This document shows, in pieces, positions 1 through 9,479 of a stretch of DNA of 64,000 nucleotides; position 1 is the stretch's first letter, and every line of letters begins with the position of its first letter. The stretch covers positions 5,523,001 through 5,587,000 of the forward strand of contig OZ018418.1 in NCBI GenBank assembly GCA_963969595.1, in the 5' to 3' direction. A program made the translations under genes and the position numbers. The stretch comes from Neckera pumila (taxonomy: Eukaryota > Streptophyta > Bryopsida > Hypnales > Neckeraceae). Under the pieces are notes generated by a model, which was given only the letters and a program-made list of their open reading frames with translations, was not told the origin of the DNA and did not search any database.

Positions 1-621
1 CCCCGTACGATCCTCTCATACTACAACGACCTTAGCGCCAAGTTCCGTCTGTACAAAGTCAGGTGGTTACAAGTGAACCCATCCGTTCCAACATCGACTA
101 AAGCTCTTCCATTTATCAACTAGGGTAGCAAGATCTCTCAGGAGATCGGACACTCAACCGGATTTTCCACCCAAGAGTTCTAGCGTGACTAAGGAATCCC
201 TCCCTATCCGCCTAGCCTAATAATGGCTCTTTTGCCCGGAAACCTAAATCTTAGAAGTGTTGAGGAACTGAAATTCACTCCCAATTCTTTCACAACCCGC
301 TTACTTGCACATAAGATCAAAACAAAAACACCAAAGGGAGAAATCACACCCAAACCAACGTGCGCCTTCCTAACTCCTCACTACATAGCCCTGCCACATA
401 CGGGAGAGACATACAACAAGAAGCCAATAGAAGACACAAACAAAATTTGGGTGAAAAGACTTGCAGCTCCTAAGCAGGGGCTGACTTATATACAACTTAA
501 TTTAACAAAGGCAAAAAGGCCCTCGGAAATTCGCGCGGAACATCCGAGTCCAATCTTTACCGACCAAACCGGATCAACATCCGATCTGGTGCTAACTATC
601 TTATAAAAATTACATTCCTAC

Positions 622-2273
622 CTAATTTGCAACTCCCCCACCCAATGTAGGACTCTTGGGTTCCGCGGGCAGTCGGTTGAAACCTTTAGTCAGGTTCCTG
701 CTTCGCTCCCCGGCAGTAGGATCCGGAAGATTTGATCCTGGCGATGAATCCAAATGAATTGGTTGTCCAGGCCCAGGCCTTTGTTGACTCTTCTTTGACT
801 TGGGAGTCTGATCCTTGGGCTCCCTCAAATTTGATCCTCCGGCTGGGAACAAATCCGGTAGCAAGAGGGCCGAGAGTTGGATCTCCCGGGAGTACATGGA
901 CCCATTCAGCTTCTAGCTGCTGATGTCCTTCCAATTGGTTGCCTCTCTGGCCGCCACCATTGATGCTTCCACCCAATCGGTGAAATTGGTCAGGATCCAA
1001 ACTATTTGGGAACCGGATACTTTCTTCTCCTCATGTACTCCTTTATTGAATAACTCCGCCTTGACAATGGTGGATCCGGACTCTCTGAGGGTGGCCTTCA
1101 CCATCTCGGCCACCTTCCAGGTTGCGTCCGCCATTTCCCGGACTGCAGTCTTGTCCTCTTTGAAGGCGACTATCTCTGCCTTCATAGTGTCGACTTCCTC
1201 CTAAGGCCAACAAATCTCCGCTTCCTGATTTCGGTGCTCATCCGGATTAGAGATGTGCTATGCCACCTTACCCGGTAGTCTGCTGTCTTCCAGCGCACCC
1301 ACCAGCTCTTCGATACTCACGAGGGCTCTCCTTTTGATCTCCCAATCCGCTCGTATTCCACAGAGAATAACAGTCAGTTCATTGAACGGGTCATTCGGGT
1401 CTTCGGCCTCCGACATCTCCATTTCCGGTCCCTATTCAGGAGTAGAGCGGTTGGTAGGAGAGGTTCCTCTCTTGTAAGGAGGCGTCATCTTCATCCGCTT
1501 CCTTGTCCTGAGGTGCTCCTCTTCATCTTCTTCTTCCGTCTTGGATTCGGATTCGATTACGTCCTCTGGTTCGTCATCCGAACCCGACTCCCCATACTTC
1601 AGGATGGATTCCTGAATGTTCCATGTCTTCTCCTCCATCTTGGTGAGGAGTTGATTGTGCTGGTAGAGGTGAAAGAGATAGGGACTCAAAAGAGTAGCCC
1701 TACTCTTTCCAACCCTTGTTACAAGTTGGGACACTAGATCGCAAAAGATCCGGGCCCAGTTCACCTTCCGTTCCCCGCTCAGGGCACCGAAAATGATGTT
1801 GCCGATGATCATCGTCACCCTCGTTGACTTCTCCGGGTGGATGATCGAAACTAGGAATTGGAGAAGGCGGAGGTGCCGGTTGTTTATGCAATCCGCAACC
1901 GCATACCTGTCCTTGTTGCTCCTCCCTCCAAGAAACTTGTCATGGATGAACTCTGCCCTCCATCCCGCCATGCCGGAACCTCCCATCCGGAAGTTGTAGA
2001 TTTCCCTCCACCTCTCTTCTTCCCACTCAGTTGGGCGGCCTCGGATAATGTTGTTGAATTGATTCAACATTTTTCCCTTGAGCTTTTTCACCATCTGCAC
2101 CTCCCTAAACCCCCAGGGTTTATCCATCAACACCAAACAACCCATTGTGTCGAGATCCTCCATGAGCTCGGTCCCCGCCGGTTCCTTGGAAGAGATGACC
2201 AGAACTACTTTCCGTAGCTTAATCTCGAAGGAGGAATTGGGCGCTCCCAATCTGCTCTTACAAAGCTGAGGTA
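622..2273 (-). pseudogene. Gag-like ORF of unit A1 (broken)
   Basis: The protein is homologous to the A2 and A3 products along its length and more distantly to the B units. Shared blocks include GCLVLMDKPWGFRE, a TRVTM..GN.IFG block, VNWARIF, SPYLFHLY and ILKYGESGSDDE. An acidic segment, a basic segment and a predicted coiled coil follow. A gag or capsid-like role for the element's RNA is inferred from architecture; I recognise no named Pfam domain with certainty. The start codon that is ATG in A2 and A3 is ATA here. In-frame TAG stops lie at 1432-1434 (CAG in A2 and A3), 1201-1203 (CAA in A2) and 913-915 (CAG in A3). A functional product is therefore unlikely from this copy. Confidence 0.65.
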
Positions 2274-2542
2274 TGAATATGGACTACTAACTGGACCCTT
2301 CCTGGTCGCTACCTCACTCTCTCTTAGCTGCACATCGTATTCCTCACTTTCTCTCGTCCGATCTCTACCAAAAGACAACACAAACCTGCAGCCCACACAA
2401 GTTCAACCTCTCTTGCACTCTGATGCACTTGTCTTGAAGTTTCCACTCACATAATGGCTCTAGCGCAGATGAAGGCGTTAAAGAGCTCAAGGCAGCTCCA
2501 AAACTTGAGGGAAGTAAAGGAATGAAAAGGGGGACGACCAGC

Positions 2543-2552
2543 CTTTATATAG
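2543..2552 (-). promoter_or_regulatory. TATA-like box of unit A1
   Basis: Minus strand CTATATAAAG, embedded in a block (CCTGGGAC before, GCTGGTC after) that is conserved in A2 (6989-6998) and A3 (22742-22751). It lies about 270 bp from the gag start and about 270 bp from the unit end. Conservation in all three copies supports a promoter; transcription was not tested. Confidence 0.5.
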
Positions 2553-2825
2553 TCCCAGGACCCTTGGCTGGTCATCATGACCTTTTCCGGTCCGGTCCAT
2601 AGTAATCCGATTCAAACCTAATCCGATCCAAGATAAGTTCCGGATGTGAATTCCGCTCCTAAGTACTAATACTCTGACCGCATTAGATCCAGTTTATCCC
2701 TTATTGGATTAGCTTTGTCTATCTTCAGTTTTCTTCTGCCTCCTAGCAAAATCTGGATCCTAATTACTCGTTTCCGTTCCAACTTTTAGGTAAGCAAAGG
2801 AAAACCAAAAATTCTGGTTGCGACA

Positions 2826-3857
2826 GATTCTATATTCCACCTCATTGTAGGCCTTTGGCTTTGTGAATACTTCAGTGTCTAGGGTTCAGTAAGCTGGTTT
2901 TGGCGTGATCATGCCAGAACCAGGTCCGAGCAAATGATGATCCAAGTGTTAACTTCTTCAATCTTGGGCTACTTCTTCTCTTGGAATGACTTCATCACCA
3001 CGTGAAAGTATGGTTTGGCTAGCGTGGCCTTTGACTTCTTTGTCACTAGTGGCATGTACCGAAAGTCCATTCCTCCCAATCTAATGTCATCGAAAGTGGA
3101 CTACCTCCACACATCCCTTGGCCAGTCTATGTGCCTCTTGTTCACAATGTTGTATGGTCGATAGTGCACGGTCAACTACAGTCGAACAAAATTTGATGTT
3201 TTTTTTTCCATAAACACCCTAAAGAATTCTGTAGCATAGGGGAACATTTCTTTAGCAGACTTGTTCTTTGCCCCAGTGTTCTTGGCCTCCCCCCAGTAGT
3301 CAGCACCTGGCTGCTCAAGAAAGACATTCATTGTCGCACTTGTAATATTGCGACTGTGTTTGAATTCTCTCCACTTCTTTGGGTTGATTGGGTTGAATGC
3401 ATTCAACAACTCCAAGTCTTTGTGGAGTAGATGGAGTTCTCTCTTGACGAGGTACTTTCTCTTCCGCCGCTCCACCCACCTCTTGCAGTTGTAGCAGCTT
3501 TCAAGAACGGATGAGACGACTTTGATTGTGACCTTGGGGTAGTGCTCATTTGCCGGCTTGGGATCAATGTGGAGAATGTACTTGGCCGGTATTGTGAGAT
3601 CATTATATGAGGGATTCTTTAGAAATTTGAAGAACTTATGCATCAAATTTCCATTCTCTGGCTTCCAGTGTGGTTTCTTGTCAAACGGCATCAACGTGTC
3701 CGGGTCTAGGAGCTCCACGTAGGCAAAATTAGATATCACCTTGCTCCACAGTTTGTAGACAATCTTGGGGGCAGTTATAATCTTAAGCTCGTTTGTGATT
3801 TTGAGCTTCTCCTCCGCGTCCTTTCCTCTTGTTGCCTTCTGAAACTTCACGACACCT
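2826..3857 (-). pseudogene. T3a gene, C-terminal part (methyltransferase-like family), decayed
   Basis: Minus-strand exon that appears to start at a TGCTAG acceptor near 3858 and runs to the A1 insertion at 2825. It is homologous to T3b (28.4-30.5 kb). Shared features are a K/R-rich helix (RRKRKYLVKRE here, RNKRKKAIRKYL in T3b), a TSATMN versus TKATKN block, a SAKEMFPYATEFFRVFM versus RAKDMSQYAAEFIRVFL block, RPYN, and GGMDFRYMP versus AVMDFRNIP. In T3b these precede a DPFxGSG-like methyltransferase motif; here that part lies beyond A1 and off the window. In-frame TAG stops occur at 3176, 3101 and 2969. The upstream part of the gene lies at 7.4-8.8 kb, with unit A2 between them. The mobile or host status of the family is unknown. 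Confidence 0.55.
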
Positions 3858-3955
3858 AGCATTGCAAAACGATTGTTTATACTTCAAAGCCGTCTCAAAC
3901 TCCTGCGTAATAGGCAATGAAAGTTCACTAAAGTGCCACACTATAGGATTCAGGT

Positions 3956-3960
3956 CAAGC
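3956..3960. repeat. TSD of unit A2, left (CAAGC)
   Basis: CAAGC immediately before TGTTGCAGCACAGGG is repeated exactly at 7270-7274 immediately after ...GGTTGCGACA. A 5-bp duplication is typical of retroviral-type integrase. Confidence 0.85.
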
Positions 3961-5069
3961 TGTTGCAGCACAGGGCAAGCAAATTCCCATTTATACTCTC
4001 CAAAACCACTCTAAAGCATAACAAAGTGACTCTAAAGATCAAACCCACGAGATTCTGTGAAGTATCTAGCCTTATTTGGTCTCTAAGCTTCGTCAATATC
4101 TATATTTCCTCTTCTGGTCCTAACACCACAACCGGAAACACAACAACACCGAAAATTATAATCAGACCCTCTTCTTCCTTCCCAATCTGGCCAACTTTCC
4201 GATCTGGTCTGATCAACTAACATCTGCTCTTACTCCCATCCGGTTTAGTTTTACCTCTGTTTCACCATCAGAGGGTTTGCCGCTTGCTTTTGAGAGTGGT
4301 AGGCCCACCACTCCTTTCGTGATTTATAGTTTCTGAAGATCCACTTTTCTACTTTCCAATCTCCTACACTAATCCGGATCCGGTTTGATCCGTCACAGCA
4401 ACCCAGAGAACTCTCCGGATCACAGGTTATACAAACCCCCCCGTACGATCCTCTCATACTACAACAACCTTAGCGCCAAGTTCGGTTTGTACAAAGTCAG
4501 GCGGTTACAAGTGAACCCGTCCGTTCCAACAGCAACTAAAGTCCTTCCGTTTATCAACTAGGATAGTGAGATCTCTCAGGAGATCGGACACTCAACCAAA
4601 TTTTCCACCCAAGAGTTCTAGTGCAACCAAGGAATCCCTCCCTATCCGCCTAGCCTAACAACGGCTGTCTCGCCCGGAATCCCAAAACTTAGAGATGCTG
4701 AGGAACTGAAATCCACTCCCAACTCTTTCACAACCCGCTTACTTGCACATAAAATCAAAACAAAAACACCAAAGGGAGAAATCACACCCGAACCAGCATG
4801 CGCGTTCCTAACTCTTCACCACACAGCCCTGCCACACACGGAAGAGAGATACAACAAGAAGCCAAGAGAAGACACAAACAAAGTTTGGGCAAAAAGACTT
4901 GCAGCTCCCAAGCAGGGGCTGACTTATATACAACTTGGTTACAAAGACAAAAAAGCCTCCGGAAATCTGTGCGGGACATTTGGGTCCAATCCTAACCGGC
5001 CAGACCGGGTCAACATCCGATCCGGTCCTAACTATCTTACAAAAATTACATTCCTACCTACCTACCTGC

Positions 5070-6717
5070 CTACTCTCCAACTCCCCCACCCAGCGTAGGA
5101 CTCTTGGATTCCACGGGCAGTTGGTTGAAAACTTTAGTCAGGTTCTTGCTTTGCTCCCCGACAGCAGGATCCGGAAGATCTGATCCTAGCAATGAATCCA
5201 AATGAATTGGTTTTCTAGGTCCAGTCCTTTGGTGACTCTTCTTTAATTCGAGAGTCTGATCCTTGGATTTCCTTGGATTTGATCCTTTGGTTGCAAACGA
5301 ATCCGGTAGCGAGAGGTCCGAAAGTTGGATCTCCTGGGAGTACATGGACCCATTCAGCTTCTAGCTGCTGATGTCCATCCAATTGGCTGCCTCTCTGGCC
5401 GCCACCATTGACGCTTCCACCCAATCGGTGAAATTGGTCAGGATCCAAACTATCTGGGAACCGGACACCTTCTTCTCCTCATATACCCCTTCATCAAATA
5501 ATTTCGCCTTGAAAGTGGCGGATCCAGACTCTCCGAAGGTGGCCTTTACCAACTCGGCAACCTTCCGAGTTGGTTTCGCCATTTCCCGGACTGCGGCTTT
5601 GTCTTCTCTAAAGGCAACCATCTCAGCCTTCAGAGTGTCGACTTCCTCTTGAAGCCGACAAATCTCCGCCTCCAGCTTCCGGTGCTCATTTGAGATATAT
5701 CGTGCCACCTTACCGGGTAGCCTGCTATCTCCCGCCGCACCCACCAGCTTTTCGATACTCGCGAGGGCTCTCCTCTTGACCTCCCAATCCGCTCATATCC
5801 CGCACAAGATAACGGTCAGCTGATTGAACGGGTCATTTGGGTCTTCGGCTTCCGGTATCTCCATTTCTAGTCTCTGTTCTAGAATCGACCGGTTGGTAGG
5901 AGGGGTTCCTCTCTTGTGGGGAGGCGCCGTCTTCATCTGCTTCCTTGTCCGGAAGTGCTCCTCTTTGTCTTCCTCTTCTATCTCGGGTTTGGATCCGGTT
6001 GCGTCCTCCAGCTCGTCATCCGAACCTGACTCTCCATACTTCAGGATAGATTCCTCAATGTTCCACGTTTTCTCCTCCGTATCCGTGAGGAGTTGGTTGC
6101 AATGGTAGAGGTGAAAGAGATAGGGACTCAAAGGAGTGGCCCTACTCTTTCCAACCCTCGTCACAAGCTGGGAGACCAGATCGCAAAAGATCCGGGCCCA
6201 GTTTACCTTCCGTTCTCCGCTCAGGGAACCAAAAATTGTATTGCCGATGGTCATCGTTACCCTCGTTGGCTTCTTCGAGTGGATTATTGGAACCAAGAAC
6301 TGGAGGAGGTTGCAGTGCCGGTCGCTCTTGCAATCCGCAACCGTGTATCCGTCCTTATTGCTCGGCTCTCCATGAAACTTGTCATGGATAAACTCTGCCC
6401 TCCTTTCTACCATGCCGAAACCTCCTATCCAGAAGTTGTAGACTTTCTTCCACCTCTCTTCTTTCCACTCGGTTGGGCGACCCTGGACAGTGTTGTCAAA
6501 CTGATTCGACATCTTGCACTTAAGCTCTCTCACCATCCGCTCCTCCCTAAACCCCCAAGGTTTATCCATCAACACCAGACAGCCCATTTGTGTTAAGATC
6601 CTCCATGAGCTCGGTTCTAGCCGGTTCCTTGGAAGGGATGACCGGAACTACTTTCCGGAGCTTGATCTTGGAGGAGGAATTGGACGCTCCCGGTCTATTC
6701 TTACGCAGCTGAGGCAT
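5070..6717 (-). pseudogene. Gag-like ORF of unit A2 (broken)
   Basis: The ATG at 6717-6715 matches that of A3. Relative to A1 and A3 there is one extra T near 6588 (catttgtg versus cattgtg), which shifts the frame. There is an in-frame TGA at 5793-5795 (CGA in A1, a CpG-type change) and a TAG at 5361-5363 (CAG in A3). Otherwise the frame is open to about 5070. The parts are a conserved N-terminal domain (MDKPWGF...LSPYLFHLY), an acidic linker (EIEEEDKEEH), a basic patch, a helix rich in E/K (VARYISNEHRKLEAEICRLQ), which is probably a coiled coil, and a C-terminal tail ending in a TLGGGVGE motif. It is probably a structural Gag-type protein of the element; the assignment rests on context only. 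Confidence 0.65.
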
Positions 6718-6988
6718 GGACACAAACTGCTAACTGGACCCTTCCCGGTTGCTACCTCACTCTCTCTTAGCCGCATGTCCCATTTCCTCACTTCCTCTCG
6801 TCCGATCTCAACTGGAAGACAACACAAAACCTGCAACCCACACAATCTCGACCTCTCTTGCACTCTGACGTACCTGGCCTGAAGTTCACACACACACAAC
6901 GCCTCTGGCGCAGACAAAGGCGTTAAAGCGCTTAAGGTCAGCTCCAAAAGTCCAGGGAAGTAAAGGAGTGAAAATGGGGATGACCAGC

Positions 6989-6998
6989 CTTTATAAAG
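6989..6998 (-). promoter_or_regulatory. TATA-like box of unit A2
   Basis: CTTTATAAAG in a flank conserved with A1 and A3, about 270 bp upstream of the gag ATG and about 270 bp inside the unit end. Confidence 0.5.
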
Positions 6999-7269
6999 TC
7001 CCAGGACCCCTGACTGGTCATCATGACCTTTTCCGGTCCGGTCCATATCAATCCGGTTCAACCCTAATCCGATTCGAGATAAGTTTCGAATGTGATTCCG
7101 CTCTTGAATACTAACATTCTGACCGGATCAGATCCAATTTTCTCCTTACTGGATTAGCATTGTCTATCTTCAGTTTTCTTCTGCCTCTTAACAGGATCCG
7201 GATCCTAATTACCTGTTTCCGTTCCCTTTTTTAGGTAAGCAAAGGAAAACCAAAAATCTGGTTGCGACA

Positions 7270-7274
7270 CAAGC
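7270..7274. repeat. TSD of unit A2, right (CAAGC)
   Basis: Exact partner of 3956-3960. Confidence 0.85.
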
Positions 7275-7399
7275 CAACCTAAACCAATGAAGTATGGCAA
7301 TTGAATAACGTTGCTTCATCAGAGACAGATTAGGTCAAGTCGACCTAATTTGATTACCTTGAATTTCTTCTTATTTGCTTTGTTCTCGCTCGGCATTTC

Positions 7400-8796
7400 T
7401 TTGGGCGTTGCAGACTGTCCCCATTGGTGCGGGGTCTTTGGGATGTCTAGGTTTGCCCATGATCTCCCAAACTGTCCTTGTACCCAAGATGTTAGTAGAC
7501 CACAACGGCTTCATTGCCTGGAAGTGGTTCACTCTATTGTAGTACGCAGAGATTATCCTTAGTTTCTCATCATCCTTTGTCTAGACTATGTAGCAGACCC
7601 ATTGGCAGAAGTACTTCAAAATGTCTTTATCTAGTCCCTTGTCTACCATCATATGATTGGCTATGACACTATGCTGTCCATTGATGACAAAGAAATTCCC
7701 AATCTTGATTGACTTCCAATCTTCAAGCTTGGGCTTCTCCTCTAGTCTGACGAGCATGATGCAAAGTGTCTGCTTGGTAGACTTGTCTGGCATGTGCCAG
7801 TATTAGTGCATCAAATCTTCTGCCATGCGGGTCTCGTGACTCCGCATGTTCAAAGGTGTCGGTGCCTTCTCGAGCTTGTTAATTGGTATGCTTTTCTTCT
7901 CGTCAATTTTGAAGACGTAGGTATCATTGCATATGGCCCAATAGTTCTTGTAGGCTTCTGCGGAGAGCTTGTAATTGTGCTTCTAACTTAGATCATAGGC
8001 CTGCGGGACCTGAATCACAGCTGACACAAAGCACCCTTCCCCAACAGTGGGTTTGCTGGCAAGCTGATCCTGTACTCTCTGCGATGAGGACCCCACCAAG
8101 TTGCTCTTGTTGGAGGGGTCTGGGCCTTCTTCCCTTTCCTTGTCCCACATCTGTTTTGTGTTCCAAGCGTGCATTGTGATCCCTGCCTTTCTCCCTGTCT
8201 GGGGCTATCTAGGAATATTGATTGAGGAGTCATACCTTTCTTCGCCTTTTCAATCTTGGTGGTTAGAATTGCAAGGTCTACAAAGATAATCCTCAATTTT
8301 GAACAAAGCCTTTTCTCAGTAATTGGCTTTTTAGCAGAACTCTTGAAGAAGTTGTTGTCAACCTTATTCTCAAGCTCCGGGATTTTGGTACAATAGTCTG
8401 TGGGCTTAAGTGACTCCAAGAATGGTGTGATGTTGAAGACCACTTGTGAGGAATCTAGAAGGATTGTGAAATGATACTGGTCCTTTTTTGCAATTCTGAC
8501 TTGTGTTGTAATACAATGGATTTTGATAATTTGGTCGTTATCAGAGACGATGCCCTTAATCTTCTCATCATAGGAGATAGAATAGTATGGTTCAATGTCT
8601 TTGTTCTTTGCAAAGAAAAAAATCATGTTCCTCAGTACAAGTATTTTTAAAGTCCAATGGGCCATCTTCTCTGGGCTCTGAAAAGTCCAGTACTCCTCAT
8701 CGATGTCATAGTCGTTTCTGTTGTCGTCATCTTCTGGCTTCTCCATTCTTTTGTAAAACGCCTCTAAGTTCTGAACTTGCTCTTCCATTTTGAAGC
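7400..8796 (-). pseudogene. T3a gene, N-terminal part with NGQH (ParB/sulfiredoxin-like) domain, decayed
   Basis: Two minus-strand exons. The first runs from a TTGCAG acceptor at 8797 to a probable GTATG donor near 8244. It encodes an acidic start (MEEQVQNLEAFYKRMEKPED) and a mixed alpha/beta region. The second runs from about 8003 to about 7400. It contains NKLEKAP, then MPDKSTKQTLCIMLV, FFVINGQHSVIANHMM and ISAYYNRVNHFQ. The NGQH motif on a beta-turn-helix resembles the G-x-H/Q-R box of the ParB N-terminal/sulfiredoxin (DGQHR) superfamily; this is by eye and needs a profile search. Stops break it at 7983-7985 (TAG), 7803-7805 (TAA) and 7581-7583 (TAG, where the context suggests an original TGG). 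Together with 2826-3857 this is one gene split by A2. Confidence 0.5.
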
Positions 8797-9007
8797 CTGC
8801 AAGCCTGTATTGATTAGATCAAGACCTCAATCGCAATCCTCGTCTTCCTTACTTACAGTGTTTAGATTGTGCTTTGCGGTTTGTAGGTGTTTGACTTAGC
8901 CTAATGCTTGTATTCATTTTATTGGTATTTGTAAGGTTTAATCGCCTTGGTCTAGGTTTCTACTTTGTTCATTCGCTTTATTTGTTCCCAGGTTTGGATG
9001 TATGTTT
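8797..9007. other. Short non-coding stretch between T3a and copia-1
   Basis: AT-rich with no open frame of note. It appears to be the continuation of a T3a intron or 5' region into which copia-1 was inserted. Confidence 0.4.
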
Positions 9008-9212
9008 TGTTGGTAAAATTGGTCGCAATCTTGCAATAGCAGTTATGATACTTAGTATAAAATAAGAGAGAGCTAAACAAAGTTTAGTTTTGGTTTAAAT
9101 AAGCTCTAAGGTTAATCGAAGTTCTTCCGATGGATGATAAACAAGGAGCAAATGAGAGTCATCCAGTTGTACAGAGTATAAGCCTATAACCCTAATGGCT
9201 GTTTATTCTACC
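9008..9212 (-). repeat. Copia-1 3' LTR
   Basis: Begins TGTTGGTAAAATTGG and matches 15545-15750 nearly base for base through TTATTCTA. The last few bases (AACA) are replaced by a C run next to the polypurine tract. On the coding (minus) strand this is the downstream LTR. The flank TGTTT at 9003-9007 pairs with TGTCT at 15751-15755, a 4/5 TSD. Confidence 0.85.
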
Positions 9213-9223
9213 CCCCCCCTTCA
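9211..9223 (-). other. Copia-1 polypurine tract
   Basis: Minus strand GAAGGGGGGGGG directly before the LTR start TAGAATAAACA, the expected place for the plus-strand primer. The G run is longer than usual and may have eaten into the LTR's TGT. Confidence 0.6.
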
Positions 9224-9479
9224 ATCGTGAGATTGTTACTCTAATTGAATCTGTAAAGTGTTATGTTTTGCAATTGGCAAAGTAGAATGGTGCATGTTGA
9301 GGGAGAGCCGGTTCAATCGTTGAGAGAGTTTGTTGGGAAGGTCTCCTTGTCGAAAATAGCAGGGGTGTTGTTGTGGTTTCTTCTTGCGTTCCTGACGCGT
9401 TTGTCAAAGTGGTGTCTTGAGACGGTGGATGCAATTCTGATGAAGGAAGCTGATGATTGGTCATTTGTTGGAATGCTCT

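Larger units (their letters stand above)
1..2825 (-). mobile_element. Unit A1, LTR-like unit carrying a gag-like gene, truncated by the window start
   Basis: This is one of three copies of a repeat I call unit A, read on the minus strand. The right end, ...GGTTGCGACA at 2825, is the same terminus as in A2 (7269) and A3 (23023). Base 1 corresponds to about 4439 in A2, so roughly 480 bp of the U5-like end lie outside the window. The minus-strand order is terminal TGTCGCAACC, a U3-like stretch, a TATA-like box near 2543, a leader, a gag-like ORF (2273 to 622) and a 3' region. No pol genes and no internal direct LTR repeat are visible. GATTC after the end (2826-2830) would be the TSD, but the partner is off the window. 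A1 lies at the edge of the T3a gene remnant. Confidence 0.75.
3961..7269 (-). mobile_element. Unit A2, complete 3.3-kb LTR-like unit with gag-like gene
   Basis: Complete copy with ends TGTTGCA...TGCGACA and a perfect CAAGC TSD on both sides. Minus-strand order: U3-like (7269 to about 7000), TATA-like box at 6989, leader, gag-like ORF 6717-5070, then about 1.1 kb of 3' sequence. That 3' sequence includes a block (4260-4490) with ACTACAAC, a GTGGTGGGCCTACC-like motif and AAACAGAGGTA on the minus strand, which is shared with the B units and with the solo LTR in copia-1. There is no direct repeat of either end inside, no PBS-gag-pol-PPT series and no reverse transcriptase. The unit either is a solo LTR that contains a gene, or is a non-autonomous element mobilised in trans. 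It lies in an apparent intron of T3a. Confidence 0.8.

Noticed and set aside
3961..7269. Unit A as a DNA transposon with 7-bp inverted termini (TGTCGCA/TGCGACA)
   Set aside because: No transposase is present, the related B and solo units lack matching inverted ends, and 5-bp TSDs with TG...CA ends fit LTR-type integration better. Not fully excluded.
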